From Bacteroidales bacterium (GTDB taxonomy: Bacteria > Bacteroidota > Bacteroidia > Bacteroidales > P3): a stretch of DNA of 9,314 nucleotides. The notes beneath the pieces are model-generated. The model did no database searches and was not told the origin of the DNA. It saw nothing but the letters and a program-made list of their open reading frames with translations. The first letter of the stretch is position 1. Each line of letters begins with the position of its first letter. The DNA lies in NCBI GenBank assembly GCA_031286005.1, contig JAITVC010000266.1, positions 1 through 9,314 on the forward strand. The letters run 5' to 3'. Position numbers and translations under genes: made by a program. This document shows, piece after piece, positions 1 through 6,241 of this stretch.

Positions 1-2802
1 ACGTCGGTTTATCCCAATGCAGGAATGCCAAATCAATTGGGCGAATATGACGAAACGCCCGAAACAATGGCCATTCACGTGGATGCGATTTTGAAAAATC
101 AATTGGTCAACATCATCGGCGGTTGCTGCGGCACATCGCCTGCGCATATTGCAAAATACGCCGATATTATTGCAAAATACGAACCACGTCGTCGATCGAC
201 ACACATCGGACAGGCAGACCCTGTCCCTACGGTTTTGACGGGCCTCGAACCACTAATCATTTCCAAAGAAACCAATTTTGTAAACATTGGAGAGCAGACT
301 AATGTTGCAGGTTCTCGCAAGTTTGCACGCCTGATTGGCGAAAAGAATTACGAGGAAGCCTTAACCATTGCACGCACGCAAATCAACAATGGTGCACAAA
401 TCCTCGATGTGTGTATGGATGATGCGATGTTGGATGCCAAACACGAGATGTGTACATTCTTGAATCTCTTGGCCTCAGAAACTGATATTGCACGTGTGCC
501 GATTATGATCGACAGTTCAAAGTTTGAGGTGTTGGAAGCCGGTTTGAAATGCGTGCAAGGCAAATCTATTGTCAACTCCATTTCGTTGAAAGAAGGCGAA
601 GAAATCTTTTTACAACGTGCCAAAACCATCCGACAATTGGGTGCTGCAACGGTAGTTATGTTGTTCGACGAGCAAGGTCAGGCCGTTACTTACGAACATA
701 AAGTCCGGATTTCCGAGCGTGCTTACAATCTCCTCAAAGGCATTGATTTTCCTACGGAGGATATTGTTTTTGACCTAAACATTTTGTCGATAGGCACAGG
801 CATTTCCGACCACGATAATTATGCGGTGAATTTCATAGAAGCCTGCCGTTGGATTAAACAAAATCTTCCGAATGCCAAAGTTAGCGGAGGAATCAGCAAT
901 TTGTCGTTTGCATTTCGTGGCAATGAGGCGTTGCGCTCGGCGATGCACTCTGTGTTTTTGTATCACGCCATTCAAGCCGGTATGGATATGGCGATTGTAA
1001 ATGCCGGTAAAATCCAGCCCTACGACACCATCCCGCAAGATTTGCGAGAAGCTGTTGAGGATGTAGTTTTGAATCGCAGAGCAGATAGTACCGACCGCCT
1101 GTTGACCTTTGCCGAAAGCCTCAAGAATCAGCAAACAACAACCGTTCAAACCGAACAAGAATGGCGAAAATTATTGCCCGTTGATTGTTTGCAATATGCT
1201 TTGAAAAACGGCATTTCCGATTTCATCGAAGACGATATGCTACAAACCTTGCCGAGTTTCCCCAATCCGGTTGAAATCATCGAAGGCCCTTTAATGACGG
1301 CGATGAGCGAGGTTGGCGAACAGTTTGGTGCCGGTAAATTATTCCTGCCACAAATTGTGAAATCGGCACGAGTGATGAAAAAGGCAGTTGAGGTTTTGAA
1401 ACCGTATATCGAGGCCAAACGTAACGATGAAACCATCGTAAGGGTCGAAGATTTTCGACCCCAACAAACCGTTCTAATCGCCACCGTAAAAGGCGATGTG
1501 CACGACATCGGAAAGAATATCGCAGGTGTTGTGTTGGCGTGCAATGGTTACGAGATTATTGATTTGGGTGTGATGATTCCCTGCGAGAATATTGTGAATG
1601 CTGCGATTGAGAACAACGTTGATTTAATCGGATTAAGCGGCCTTATCACGCCTTCGTTGGACGAAATGGCGACGGTTGCCAAAGCCTTGCAAGAGAAAAA
1701 CCTTGATATTCCGTTGCTCGTAAGTGGTGCATCCACCAGCGAATTGCACACGGCTGTGTATCTAAATCCGTTTTACAAAGGTGGTGTGTATCATGCCAAG
1801 GATGCTTCGCACGGGGCGCAAATCGTTCGTGAACTAACAAATGAAACTCTATCGTTCGTGGAACGCACACAAGCGCATTACGCAAATCTCAAATCCACGT
1901 ATGAGAAAACACGTGAACAGAAACAATTCTTAACGATAGAAGAAGCCCGAAAGAATCGTTTAATCATTGATTGGAGTAAAGAAACCATCATTAAGCCAAA
2001 TCAATTAGGCCCACAGGATTTGCAAAATTATCCATTGAAAAAGTTAGTGTCGTACATTGATTGGCGCTACTTTTTTCATGCTTGGGAATTGAAAGGCGAA
2101 ACGCTTGGAAACTTCAGTAAAGAGGGGCAAAAACTGTTCAATGATGCCATTGTCTTGCTGGAACAATTGGTGTTGGAACATCACCTATCGGCACATGCGG
2201 CGTATGGTATTTTTGAATGTTATTCGGAAGATGAAAATATTGTTATTTTGGATGATAATGGTAGAGGTGAGGCGCGGTCGTTGAGCGGAGTCGAAACGAC
2301 ATTGCCATTCCAACGAAATTTAGATGCCAACGCCGATAAGAATCTATGTTTGTCTGATTTCATTGCCTCTAAGTCTTCGGGCAAGACGGATTACATCTGC
2401 GCCTTTGCCTGCACAACAGGACACGGTGTTGCCGAGTTGGTAAAGAAATACGAAGCTGCGGGCGATAGTTATTCTGCGTTGTTGGTGCAAAGTTTGGCCG
2501 ACCGTTTGGCGGAAGCCTTTGCTGAGCACTTGCACGAGCGCATACGTAAGGAGTTTTGGGGCTTTGCCAAAGAAGAAAAGTTGTCGATTCAAGATATGCA
2601 CGGCAACAAATATCAAGGCATTCGTGCCGCTGTGGGCTATCCGTCTTATCCCGACCATTCGCAAAAGAAGCCCTTGTTTGATTTGATTATGGCACCGGAA
2701 ATCACGGGCATTGAACTCACGGAAACCTACATGATGAAGCCGGTTTCGAGCGTTTGCGGATTGATTCTTGCAAACCCACAGGCCACCTATTTTTCGGTGT
2801 AA
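1..2802 (+). CDS. metH: B12-dependent methionine synthase MetH, 5' end cut off by the window
   Basis: Cytoplasmic cobalamin-dependent methionine synthase moves the methyl group of methyl-tetrahydrofolate to homocysteine. The frame is open from base 1, so about 933 C-terminal residues of a usual ~1,200 are present. In order: the end of the homocysteine domain with the zinc-ligand pair Cys-Cys in GGCCGT (codons 124-129); the pterin domain opening with NFVNIGEQTNVAGSRKF; the cobalamin module with GDVHDIGKN, whose His (codon 1501-1503) is the expected lower cobalt ligand; and the AdoMet reactivation domain with RAAVGYPSYPDH (2623-2658). All key residues visible are intact. Two linkers are longer than I expect for the family, and each coincides with a palindromic repeat (191-232 and 2261-2300). 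The acetyltransferase gene follows after 13 nt and is probably co-transcribed. Identity is secure; the insertions are inferred from memory of homologues. Confidence 0.97.
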   Translation, partial: TSVYPNAGMPNQLGEYDETPETMAIHVDAILKNQLVNIIGGCCGTSPAHIAKYADIIAKYEPRRRSTHIGQADPVPTVLTGLEPLIISKETNFVNIGEQTNVAGSRKFARLIGEKNYEEALTIARTQINNGAQILDVCMDDAMLDAKHEMCTFLNLLASETDIARVPIMIDSSKFEVLEAGLKCVQGKSIVNSISLKEGEEIFLQRAKTIRQLGAATVVMLFDEQGQAVTYEHKVRISERAYNLLKGIDFPTEDIVFDLNILSIGTGISDHDNYAVNFIEACRWIKQNLPNAKVSGGISNLSFAFRGNEALRSAMHSVFLYHAIQAGMDMAIVNAGKIQPYDTIPQDLREAVEDVVLNRRADSTDRLLTFAESLKNQQTTTVQTEQEWRKLLPVDCLQYALKNGISDFIEDDMLQTLPSFPNPVEIIEGPLMTAMSEVGEQFGAGKLFLPQIVKSARVMKKAVEVLKPYIEAKRNDETIVRVEDFRPQQTVLIATVKGDVHDIGKNIAGVVLACNGYEIIDLGVMIPCENIVNAAIENNVDLIGLSGLITPSLDEMATVAKALQEKNLDIPLLVSGASTSELHTAVYLNPFYKGGVYHAKDASHGAQIVRELTNETLSFVERTQAHYANLKSTYEKTREQKQFLTIEEARKNRLIIDWSKETIIKPNQLGPQDLQNYPLKKLVSYIDWRYFFHAWELKGETLGNFSKEGQKLFNDAIVLLEQLVLEHHLSAHAAYGIFECYSEDENIVILDDNGRGEARSLSGVETTLPFQRNLDANADKNLCLSDFIASKSSGKTDYICAFACTTGHGVAELVKKYEAAGDSYSALLVQSLADRLAEAFAEHLHERIRKEFWGFAKEEKLSIQDMHGNKYQGIRAAVGYPSYPDHSQKKPLFDLIMAPEITGIELTETYMMKPVSSVCGLILANPQATYFSV
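191..232. repeat. Palindromic repeat embedded in metH interdomain linker
   Basis: Two inverted repeats lie side by side inside metH: the self-complementary GTCGATCGAC (191-200), and GGACAGG (208-214) pairing with CCTGTCC (220-226) across a 5-nt loop, followed by CTACGG. They encode the stretch RSTHIGQADPVPT between the homocysteine and pterin domains. This linker tolerates length change and is usually shorter. The pattern resembles small palindromic elements scattered through Bacteroidota genomes; that it is such an element is inference. Confidence 0.5.
2261..2300. repeat. Palindromic repeat embedded in metH reactivation domain
   Basis: GTCGTT (2277-2282) and AACGAC (2295-2300) form a perfect 6-bp inverted repeat around GAGCGGAGTCGA. 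From memory, the core TTGAGCGGAGTCGAA is a common interspersed repeat in environmental bacterial genomes. Together with the preceding purine-rich bases it encodes GRGEARSLSGVETT, lying between the conserved ENIVILD and LPFQRN segments. Homologues as I remember them run from one segment to the other with only a few residues between. The reading frame is kept. Confidence 0.55.
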
Positions 2803-2815
2803 AAACAATATTAAA

Positions 2816-3322
2816 ATGAATATCACTATTCGACCTTGGCAGATTGAAGATGCCGCCGACCTTGCTTTGGCACTAAACAATAAAAAAGTTCAAGATAACT
2901 TAAGAGATGGAATACCCTATCCGTACACGCTCAACGATGCGAAAGATTTTATAACACTAATGCTGAATGCCGAAAAGGATAGTCAATACGCTTGGGCAAT
3001 TGCCAACGACGATAAAGCAATAGGCAGTATCGGCGCTTTTAGGCAAGCGAATATCCACTGTCGCACGGCCGAAATGGGCTATTATATCGCCGAGCCTTAT
3101 TGGGGCAAAGGCATAGGAACCACAGCGGTGAAGCTGGCCTGCGATTTTGTTTTTAGCCAAACCGATATTATCCGCATTTATGCCGAGCCGTTTTCCACTA
3201 ACATCCCATCGTGCCGGATTTTAGAGAAAGCCGGATTTGTGTTTGAAGGAACATTACGGCAAAATGCCATTAAAAACGGCACCGTTCTCGATATGAACAT
3301 GTATGCCATCGTTAAACCTTAA
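2816..3322 (+). CDS. GNAT-family N-acetyltransferase (RimJ/RimL-like)
   Basis: This 168-residue protein would transfer an acetyl group from acetyl-CoA to an amine; the substrate cannot be told. The opening ITIRPWQIEDAADLALALNN, the acetyl-CoA pyrophosphate loop YWGKGIGT (residues 95-102), and the ending NIPSCRILEKAGFVFEGTLR (129-148) are typical of the Acetyltransf_3 group, which includes the ribosomal-protein acetyltransferases RimJ and RimL. The frame stays open back to 2768 inside metH. ATG 2816 is chosen because it clears the metH stop by 13 nt, follows an A-rich leader typical of Bacteroidota, and begins directly with the conserved domain. No promoter is visible before it, so it is probably read through from metH. 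Whether it has any role in methionine metabolism is unknown. Confidence 0.88.
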   Translation: MNITIRPWQIEDAADLALALNNKKVQDNLRDGIPYPYTLNDAKDFITLMLNAEKDSQYAWAIANDDKAIGSIGAFRQANIHCRTAEMGYYIAEPYWGKGIGTTAVKLACDFVFSQTDIIRIYAEPFSTNIPSCRILEKAGFVFEGTLRQNAIKNGTVLDMNMYAIVKP

Positions 3323-3335
3323 TGATGGGGCAGAA

Positions 3336-3387
3336 AACAGCACAGGGTACGAGGAGGCTTTGAACGCCCCTCGCACCCTGCGCTGTT
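3336..3387 (-). terminator. Long hairpin between convergent genes, probable pepD terminator
   Basis: Arms 3336-3354 and 3369-3387 pair over 19 positions across a 14-nt loop. Read as minus-strand RNA, all 19 positions pair (two are G-U) and the stem is followed by UUUU. Read as plus-strand RNA, the same two positions are A-C mismatches and no U-tract follows. The structure therefore best serves pepD, whose stop lies 17 nt before it. It may still slow read-through from the acetyltransferase gene. It could also be one of the interspersed palindromes seen elsewhere in the window. Confidence 0.65.
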
Positions 3388-3403
3388 AATTATTACGGGT
3401 CTA

Positions 3404-4846
3404 CTATTTCACATTAGCCAACGTCAGCAACAGAAATTCCCAGAATTTATCAACGCTCGCAATATTCACTTTTTCATCCGGAGAGTGTGGATAGCGAATG
3501 GTTGGACCAAACGAAATCATATCCCAGTTCGGATAAGCCGCACCTAAAATACCGCATTCCAAACCGGCATGAACGGCTTTAATTTCGGGAACTTTTCCCC
3601 ATTTTTGCTTATACACATCTTGCATGGTTTTCAGAATTGGCGAAGCCATGTTGGGCTTCCAACCCGGATAAGCGCCCGAAAGCTCGATTTTGACACCCGC
3701 CAACTCACAAATCGACACCATCATATCACCCAAACTTTCTTTTGCCGAATCTACGGAAGAACGCAACAAACAAGCAATATGAACAACCCCGTTATCCGAT
3801 TTCACAATAGCCAAATTAGTTGATGTTTCCACCAAACCTTTCATATCATCGCTCATGCGCATAACGCCATTCGGCAAACTGCGAACAAGATTAACCAATT
3901 TGTGCTGATCGTCCAACTTCATCACTTGGTCAGCCTTTCCGGCCTCAACCGTAAATTGAAAATCAGGTTCCGTAGCTGCAAATTCGGCTTTAATGGTTTT
4001 AGAAAATTTCTCAACCAAGGCTTTAAAGTCGGCTGCTTTTTCGGCAGGAACAACCAAAGTTGCAAAGGCTTCGCGCGGAATAGCATTGCGCAAACTGCCG
4101 CCGTTGATAGAGGCCAAACGAACGCCAAAAGCCTGTGCCTTTTGCAAAAAGCGGAAGAAAATCTTGTTGGCATTACCTCGTCCCAACACAATATCCATAC
4201 CCGAGTGTCCACCTTTCAAACCTTTGATAGCAACATTAAAAGCATCGCCACCGGCAGGTTCCATGCCATAATTAAAAGAAATATTGGCATCCACACCGCC
4301 TGCACAACCCACATAAAGTTCGCCTTCGTCTTCGGAGTCCATATTCAACAAAATATCGCCTTTCAAAAGACCCGCTTTCAAGCCATTCGCACCATCCATA
4401 CCCGTTTCTTCGGTAGCCGTAAACAACGCCTCGATAGGGCCGTGAACAACGTCTTTACTTTCCAAAACCGCCATGATAGCTGCAACGCCAATGCCATTAT
4501 CCGCACCAAGCGTAGTGCCATCGGCCGTTACCCATTCGCCGTCGATATAAGCCGTAATCGGGTCGGTTTCAAAATTATGTTTACTATCGCTATTCGCTTG
4601 TGGCACCATGTCCAAATGCGCTTGCATAATCACGCCCTTGCGATTTTCCATACCGGGCGTAGCCGGTTTCGACACAATGATGTTGCCCGCTTCATCTTTC
4701 AGTGGTTTATAGCCCAATTTTTGGAGCCAGTTCATCATTAATTCTTGGATTTTTTCCTCATGATTAGACGGATGAGGCACCGAGCAAAGCAATTGAAAGT
4801 TCTTCCAAATTGCAGCAGGTTTCAGAGATTCGAGATTTGTGTTCAT
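3404..4846 (-). CDS. pepD: Aminoacyl-histidine dipeptidase (M20 family, PepD-type)
   Basis: This 480-residue cytosolic metallopeptidase cleaves dipeptides such as carnosine-type Xaa-His and other short peptides. The length is normal for PepD. The two-zinc site of M20 enzymes is visible: QAHLDM (His77, Asp79), LGADNG (Asp116, bridging), TATEETGMDGA (Glu146 catalytic base, Glu147 ligand), LNMDSED (Asp170), and the C-terminal GPTIRYPHSPDEKV (His454). The central part, roughly residues 190-400, corresponds to the lid/dimerisation domain. No signal peptide is seen. The start ATG 4846 follows an A-rich leader and lies 23 nt after a TATCTTTG -7 box, so the gene has its own promoter. It is transcribed toward the metH pair and ends just before the 3336-3387 hairpin. 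Confidence 0.96.
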   Translation of the reverse strand: MNTNLESLKPAAIWKNFQLLCSVPHPSNHEEKIQELMMNWLQKLGYKPLKDEAGNIIVSKPATPGMENRKGVIMQAHLDMVPQANSDSKHNFETDPITAYIDGEWVTADGTTLGADNGIGVAAIMAVLESKDVVHGPIEALFTATEETGMDGANGLKAGLLKGDILLNMDSEDEGELYVGCAGGVDANISFNYGMEPAGGDAFNVAIKGLKGGHSGMDIVLGRGNANKIFFRFLQKAQAFGVRLASINGGSLRNAIPREAFATLVVPAEKAADFKALVEKFSKTIKAEFAATEPDFQFTVEAGKADQVMKLDDQHKLVNLVRSLPNGVMRMSDDMKGLVETSTNLAIVKSDNGVVHIACLLRSSVDSAKESLGDMMVSICELAGVKIELSGAYPGWKPNMASPILKTMQDVYKQKWGKVPEIKAVHAGLECGILGAAYPNWDMISFGPTIRYPHSPDEKVNIASVDKFWEFLLLTLANVK

Positions 4847-4869
4847 TTTGTTTAAGATTTAAGTTTTTG

Positions 4870-4877
4870 CAAAGATA
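4870..4877 (-). promoter_or_regulatory. pepD promoter -7 box
   Basis: TATCTTTG on the minus strand matches the Bacteroidota -7 consensus TAnnTTTG and sits inside the block TTTTTTCGTATCTTTGC that recurs upstream of mnmD and mltG. It leaves about 18 nt of leader before ATG 4846. No TTG is found 20 nt upstream. That spot reads CTA and directly abuts the GC-rich palindrome at 4900-4920, so the -33 element is missing or has been replaced. Confidence 0.75.
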
Positions 4878-4899
4878 CGAAAAAATTATGAATTATATA

Positions 4900-4920
4900 G
4901 GGGCGGGGTTCGCCCGCCCC
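4900..4920. repeat. GC-rich palindrome, copy 1
   Basis: GGGGCGGG (4900-4907) pairs with CCCGCCCC (4913-4920) across a 5-nt loop, 8 bp of pure G-C in otherwise AT-rich DNA. There is no U-tract on either side, so it is not a standard terminator. A near-identical copy lies at 5583-5602, on the far side of the orphan gene. Confidence 0.8.
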
Positions 4921-4921
4921 C

Positions 4922-4957
4922 AAAAACACAAAAAACGACACCCCAAAAGTGTCGTTT
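4922..4957 (-). terminator. Rho-independent terminator of the orphan Ig-like gene
   Basis: AAACGACAC (minus strand 4957-4949) and GTGTCGTTT (4941-4933) form a 9-bp stem with a 7-nt loop. The run TTTTTT and then a second T-rich stretch follow on the minus strand. It lies 42 nt after the stop of the 4999-5553 gene. Between stop and stem is a direct repeat GCTCCGAT (4971-4978 and 4982-4989), either copy of which could pair with CGGAG at 4964-4968. Confidence 0.8.
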
Positions 4958-4998
4958 CCCGTTCGGAGTAGCTCCGATATCGCTCCGATTTTTTATCG

Positions 4999-5553
4999 TT
5001 AAAAATCTTGCTCCAAAATAGACGTATTTCCCGGCTCGTCCGAAGCAAAAATCTCAATCCTGTCGCCTGCCAAATTGTCATTTTCCCGTCGGGCCGTAAA
5101 AACCCACTCGTAGCCAACCTCTGTTGGCTCTGCCGGGCCATCTTCAGCCAACGTGCCATCACTGTTGGTAATGCGAACAGTTACGGCCTTCACTGCAAAA
5201 TCATCTGTAACCGTAATCAAAATCCGATCGCCCTCTTGGCCCGAGTAGCCCGAAAGGTCAACTTTCTCTATATTCGGAGCCGTAAGGAAATCAGCAACAG
5301 CCACATTATAGGCCGATTTGTCTTTCCGTTCGGCAGCATTCAAATAGTTATCCTCATGCCGTGCCACAGAAGCATAAAGCACAGCCTTTTGAAACCGGCG
5401 ACGGGTTTCCTTTTGTTTCTCAGTCTCTTCCTTGTCGCTTTTGCGAGGCACTGCCGATACCACAGTTCTACCATTTCGTTGACTGAACACGATTAAATCG
5501 CCAATCTTCCCACTCAAGCCGTGGGTAAGCACATTATTATTGGATTTTGCCAT
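4999..5553 (-). CDS. Orphan 184-residue protein with Ig-like C-terminal half, unknown function
   Basis: I recognise the general type, a recurrent Bacteroidota hypothetical protein, but no function. The N-terminus reads MAKSNNNVLTHGLSGKIGD and continues LIVFSQRNGRTVVS, without a signal peptide or membrane segment. A glycine-rich SGKIGDLIVFSQRNG segment (residues 14-28) is followed by a highly charged stretch PRKSDKEETEKQKETRRRF (36-54). After the link YNVAVADFLTAPNIEKVDLS comes a region (about 95-184) of alternating hydrophobic strands with ITVTDDFAVKAVTVRI and DRIEIFASDEPGN, like an immunoglobulin-type beta sandwich. Such domains are usually extracellular, yet no export signal is present. The gene has its own terminator, has no clear promoter, and is flanked by two near-identical GC-rich palindromes, suggesting a self-contained accessory unit. 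The start is supported by an A/T-rich leader (AATAAAATT before ATG). Confidence 0.75.
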   Translation of the reverse strand: MAKSNNNVLTHGLSGKIGDLIVFSQRNGRTVVSAVPRKSDKEETEKQKETRRRFQKAVLYASVARHEDNYLNAAERKDKSAYNVAVADFLTAPNIEKVDLSGYSGQEGDRILITVTDDFAVKAVTVRITNSDGTLAEDGPAEPTEVGYEWVFTARRENDNLAGDRIEIFASDEPGNTSILEQDF

Positions 5554-5582
5554 AATTTTATTGTTTTTTTTTGTTTAATGTT

Positions 5583-5602
5583 GGGGCGGGGTCTGCCCGC
5601 CC
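5583..5602. repeat. GC-rich palindrome, copy 2
   Basis: GGGCGGG (5584-5590) pairs with CCCGCCC (5596-5602) around GTCTG. It differs from the 4900-4920 copy only in two loop bases and at the outermost right base. It lies 30 nt upstream of the orphan gene's start codon, so it will be in the leader if the promoter is further upstream. Confidence 0.8.
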
Positions 5603-5627
5603 TTAATGGTTAATTTGTTTAATTGTA

Positions 5628-5649
5628 GGGGCGAAATATTTTTCGCCCT
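5628..5649. repeat. GGGCGAAA/TTTCGCCC palindrome
   Basis: GGGCGAAA (5629-5636) and TTTCGCCC (5641-5648) form a perfect 8-bp stem around TATT, extended by one G-T pair. The consensus GTAGGGGCGAAA...TTTCGCCC is, from memory, common between genes in many environmental bacterial genomes. No gene end is adjacent, so a terminator role is unlikely. Confidence 0.75.
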
Positions 5650-5696
5650 GTATTTATTGTTTTTTAATTTGGGTTGGACAGATAAAAGTTGCGGGG

Positions 5697-5751
5697 ATAG
5701 CTTAACGGCGATTGCAATTATCGCCCGACAGGTCATAATTTGATAAGCTAT
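5697..5751. repeat. Nested inverted repeat
   Basis: An outer perfect 8-bp pair, ATAGCTTA (5697-5704) with TAAGCTAT (5744-5751), encloses an inner pair GGCGAT (5707-5712) with ATCGCC (5720-5725). The result is a branched structure in either strand's RNA. No function can be assigned. Confidence 0.6.
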
Positions 5752-5762
5752 TCTGCTTAGGC

Positions 5763-5801
5763 AGACGTGCCGTCTTTTATTTCGTGTACGACAGCACGTC
5801 T
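5763..5801. repeat. AGACGTGC hairpin downstream of the lipoprotein operon
   Basis: Arms 5763-5774 and 5790-5801 match at 11 of 12 positions. The odd position is a C-A mismatch in plus-strand RNA but a G-U pair in minus-strand RNA, the same strand preference as the 3336-3387 hairpin. It lies 22 nt past the stop of the minus-strand lipoprotein gene and could stabilise or end that transcript, though no U-tract follows. Confidence 0.6.
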
Positions 5802-5823
5802 ACACAAGCAAATTTACATAACG

Positions 5824-6234
5824 CTACTCTTTTCGACTTTTATATTCTTCTCTTGCCTCTTCAAAAGCATCAAAAGTAGATTGTTTGTGCCATGACACAG
5901 ATGTAGTATCAAGATAGTTATTTACGTCGCAGATATTTTCTCTATACATATCATATGCTGCTTTGGGGAGTCCTCTTCCCAAAAAATCTTGTTCACTAAT
6001 GTTGAGCACAAATTTATCATTTTTGATAATGATATGTTCATACATTATACCTTCAAGTTGTCGAAATAACACCTTTTCTTCTTGAGTACGCAAACTATCC
6101 GGAGTGATAAACATTGCTTGTAATTCTTCCGTTGTTTTTTGGCGTATATTATCCTGATTAGCTGAATCTCTACACGAATTGAATAATCCAAGCAGCATTA
6201 GGAGCATCATTATGATTCTTTTTTCCATATTCAT
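5824..6234 (-). CDS. Small lipoprotein, second gene of a two-gene operon
   Basis: This 136-residue protein of unknown function has a short basic start (MNMEKR), a hydrophobic core and the lipobox LFNSC with lipid-acceptor Cys21, so it should be anchored in a membrane facing the periplasm or cell surface. The mature part is hydrophilic and helix-rich. It contains KFVLNISEQDFLGRGLPKAA followed by YDMYRENICDVN (residues 74-105), matching the motif in the neighbouring lipoprotein at 11 of 29 positions without gaps. It starts 7 nt after the stop of the 6242-6952 gene, so translation is probably coupled within one transcript. Met3 (6228) is a possible alternative start. The region is visibly more AT-rich than metH or pepD, consistent with an accessory gene. 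Confidence 0.8.
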   Translation of the reverse strand: MNMEKRIIMMLLMLLGLFNSCRDSANQDNIRQKTTEELQAMFITPDSLRTQEEKVLFRQLEGIMYEHIIIKNDKFVLNISEQDFLGRGLPKAAYDMYRENICDVNNYLDTTSVSWHKQSTFDAFEEAREEYKSRKE

Positions 6235-6241
6235 TAATTGT

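Larger units (their letters stand above)
5554..5823. other. 270-nt gene-free stretch made largely of inverted repeats
   Basis: No coding sequence is supported here. The stretch carries at least four separate palindromes: 5583-5602, 5628-5649, 5697-5751 and 5763-5801. The first two are each introduced by nearly the same bases, TTTGTTTAAT then G/T-rich bases then GGGGCG (from 5570 and from 5614, about 44 nt apart), which suggests duplication. One minus-strand TAAATTTG (5809-5816) fits the -7 consensus and could serve the orphan gene. It has no -33 TTG, lies within the tail of the lipoprotein transcript region, and would leave a leader of about 250 nt, so I give it little weight. Confidence 0.7.

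Noticed and set aside
2344..2880. 178-codon minus-strand frame across the end of metH
   Set aside because: It overlaps the conserved reactivation domain of metH and the start of the acetyltransferase gene and has no promoter or recognisable motif.
3902..4741. 279-codon open frame on the plus strand inside pepD
   Set aside because: It is antisense to a well-supported metallopeptidase gene with intact metal-site motifs; its translation is rich in Arg, His and Phe and matches no family I know.
4893..5162. 89-codon minus-strand frame at the tail of the orphan gene
   Set aside because: It is a shifted frame of the 4999-5553 gene and ends by running through that gene's terminator and the GC-rich palindrome.
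5570..5801. CRISPR array
   Set aside because: The palindromes differ from each other in sequence and spacing and there are no unique spacers between identical repeats; no cas gene is present.
5809..5816. Minus-strand TAAATTTG as promoter of the orphan gene
   Set aside because: It matches the -7 consensus but lacks a TTG at 20 nt and the T-tract seen in the other promoters, and it is over 250 nt from the start codon.
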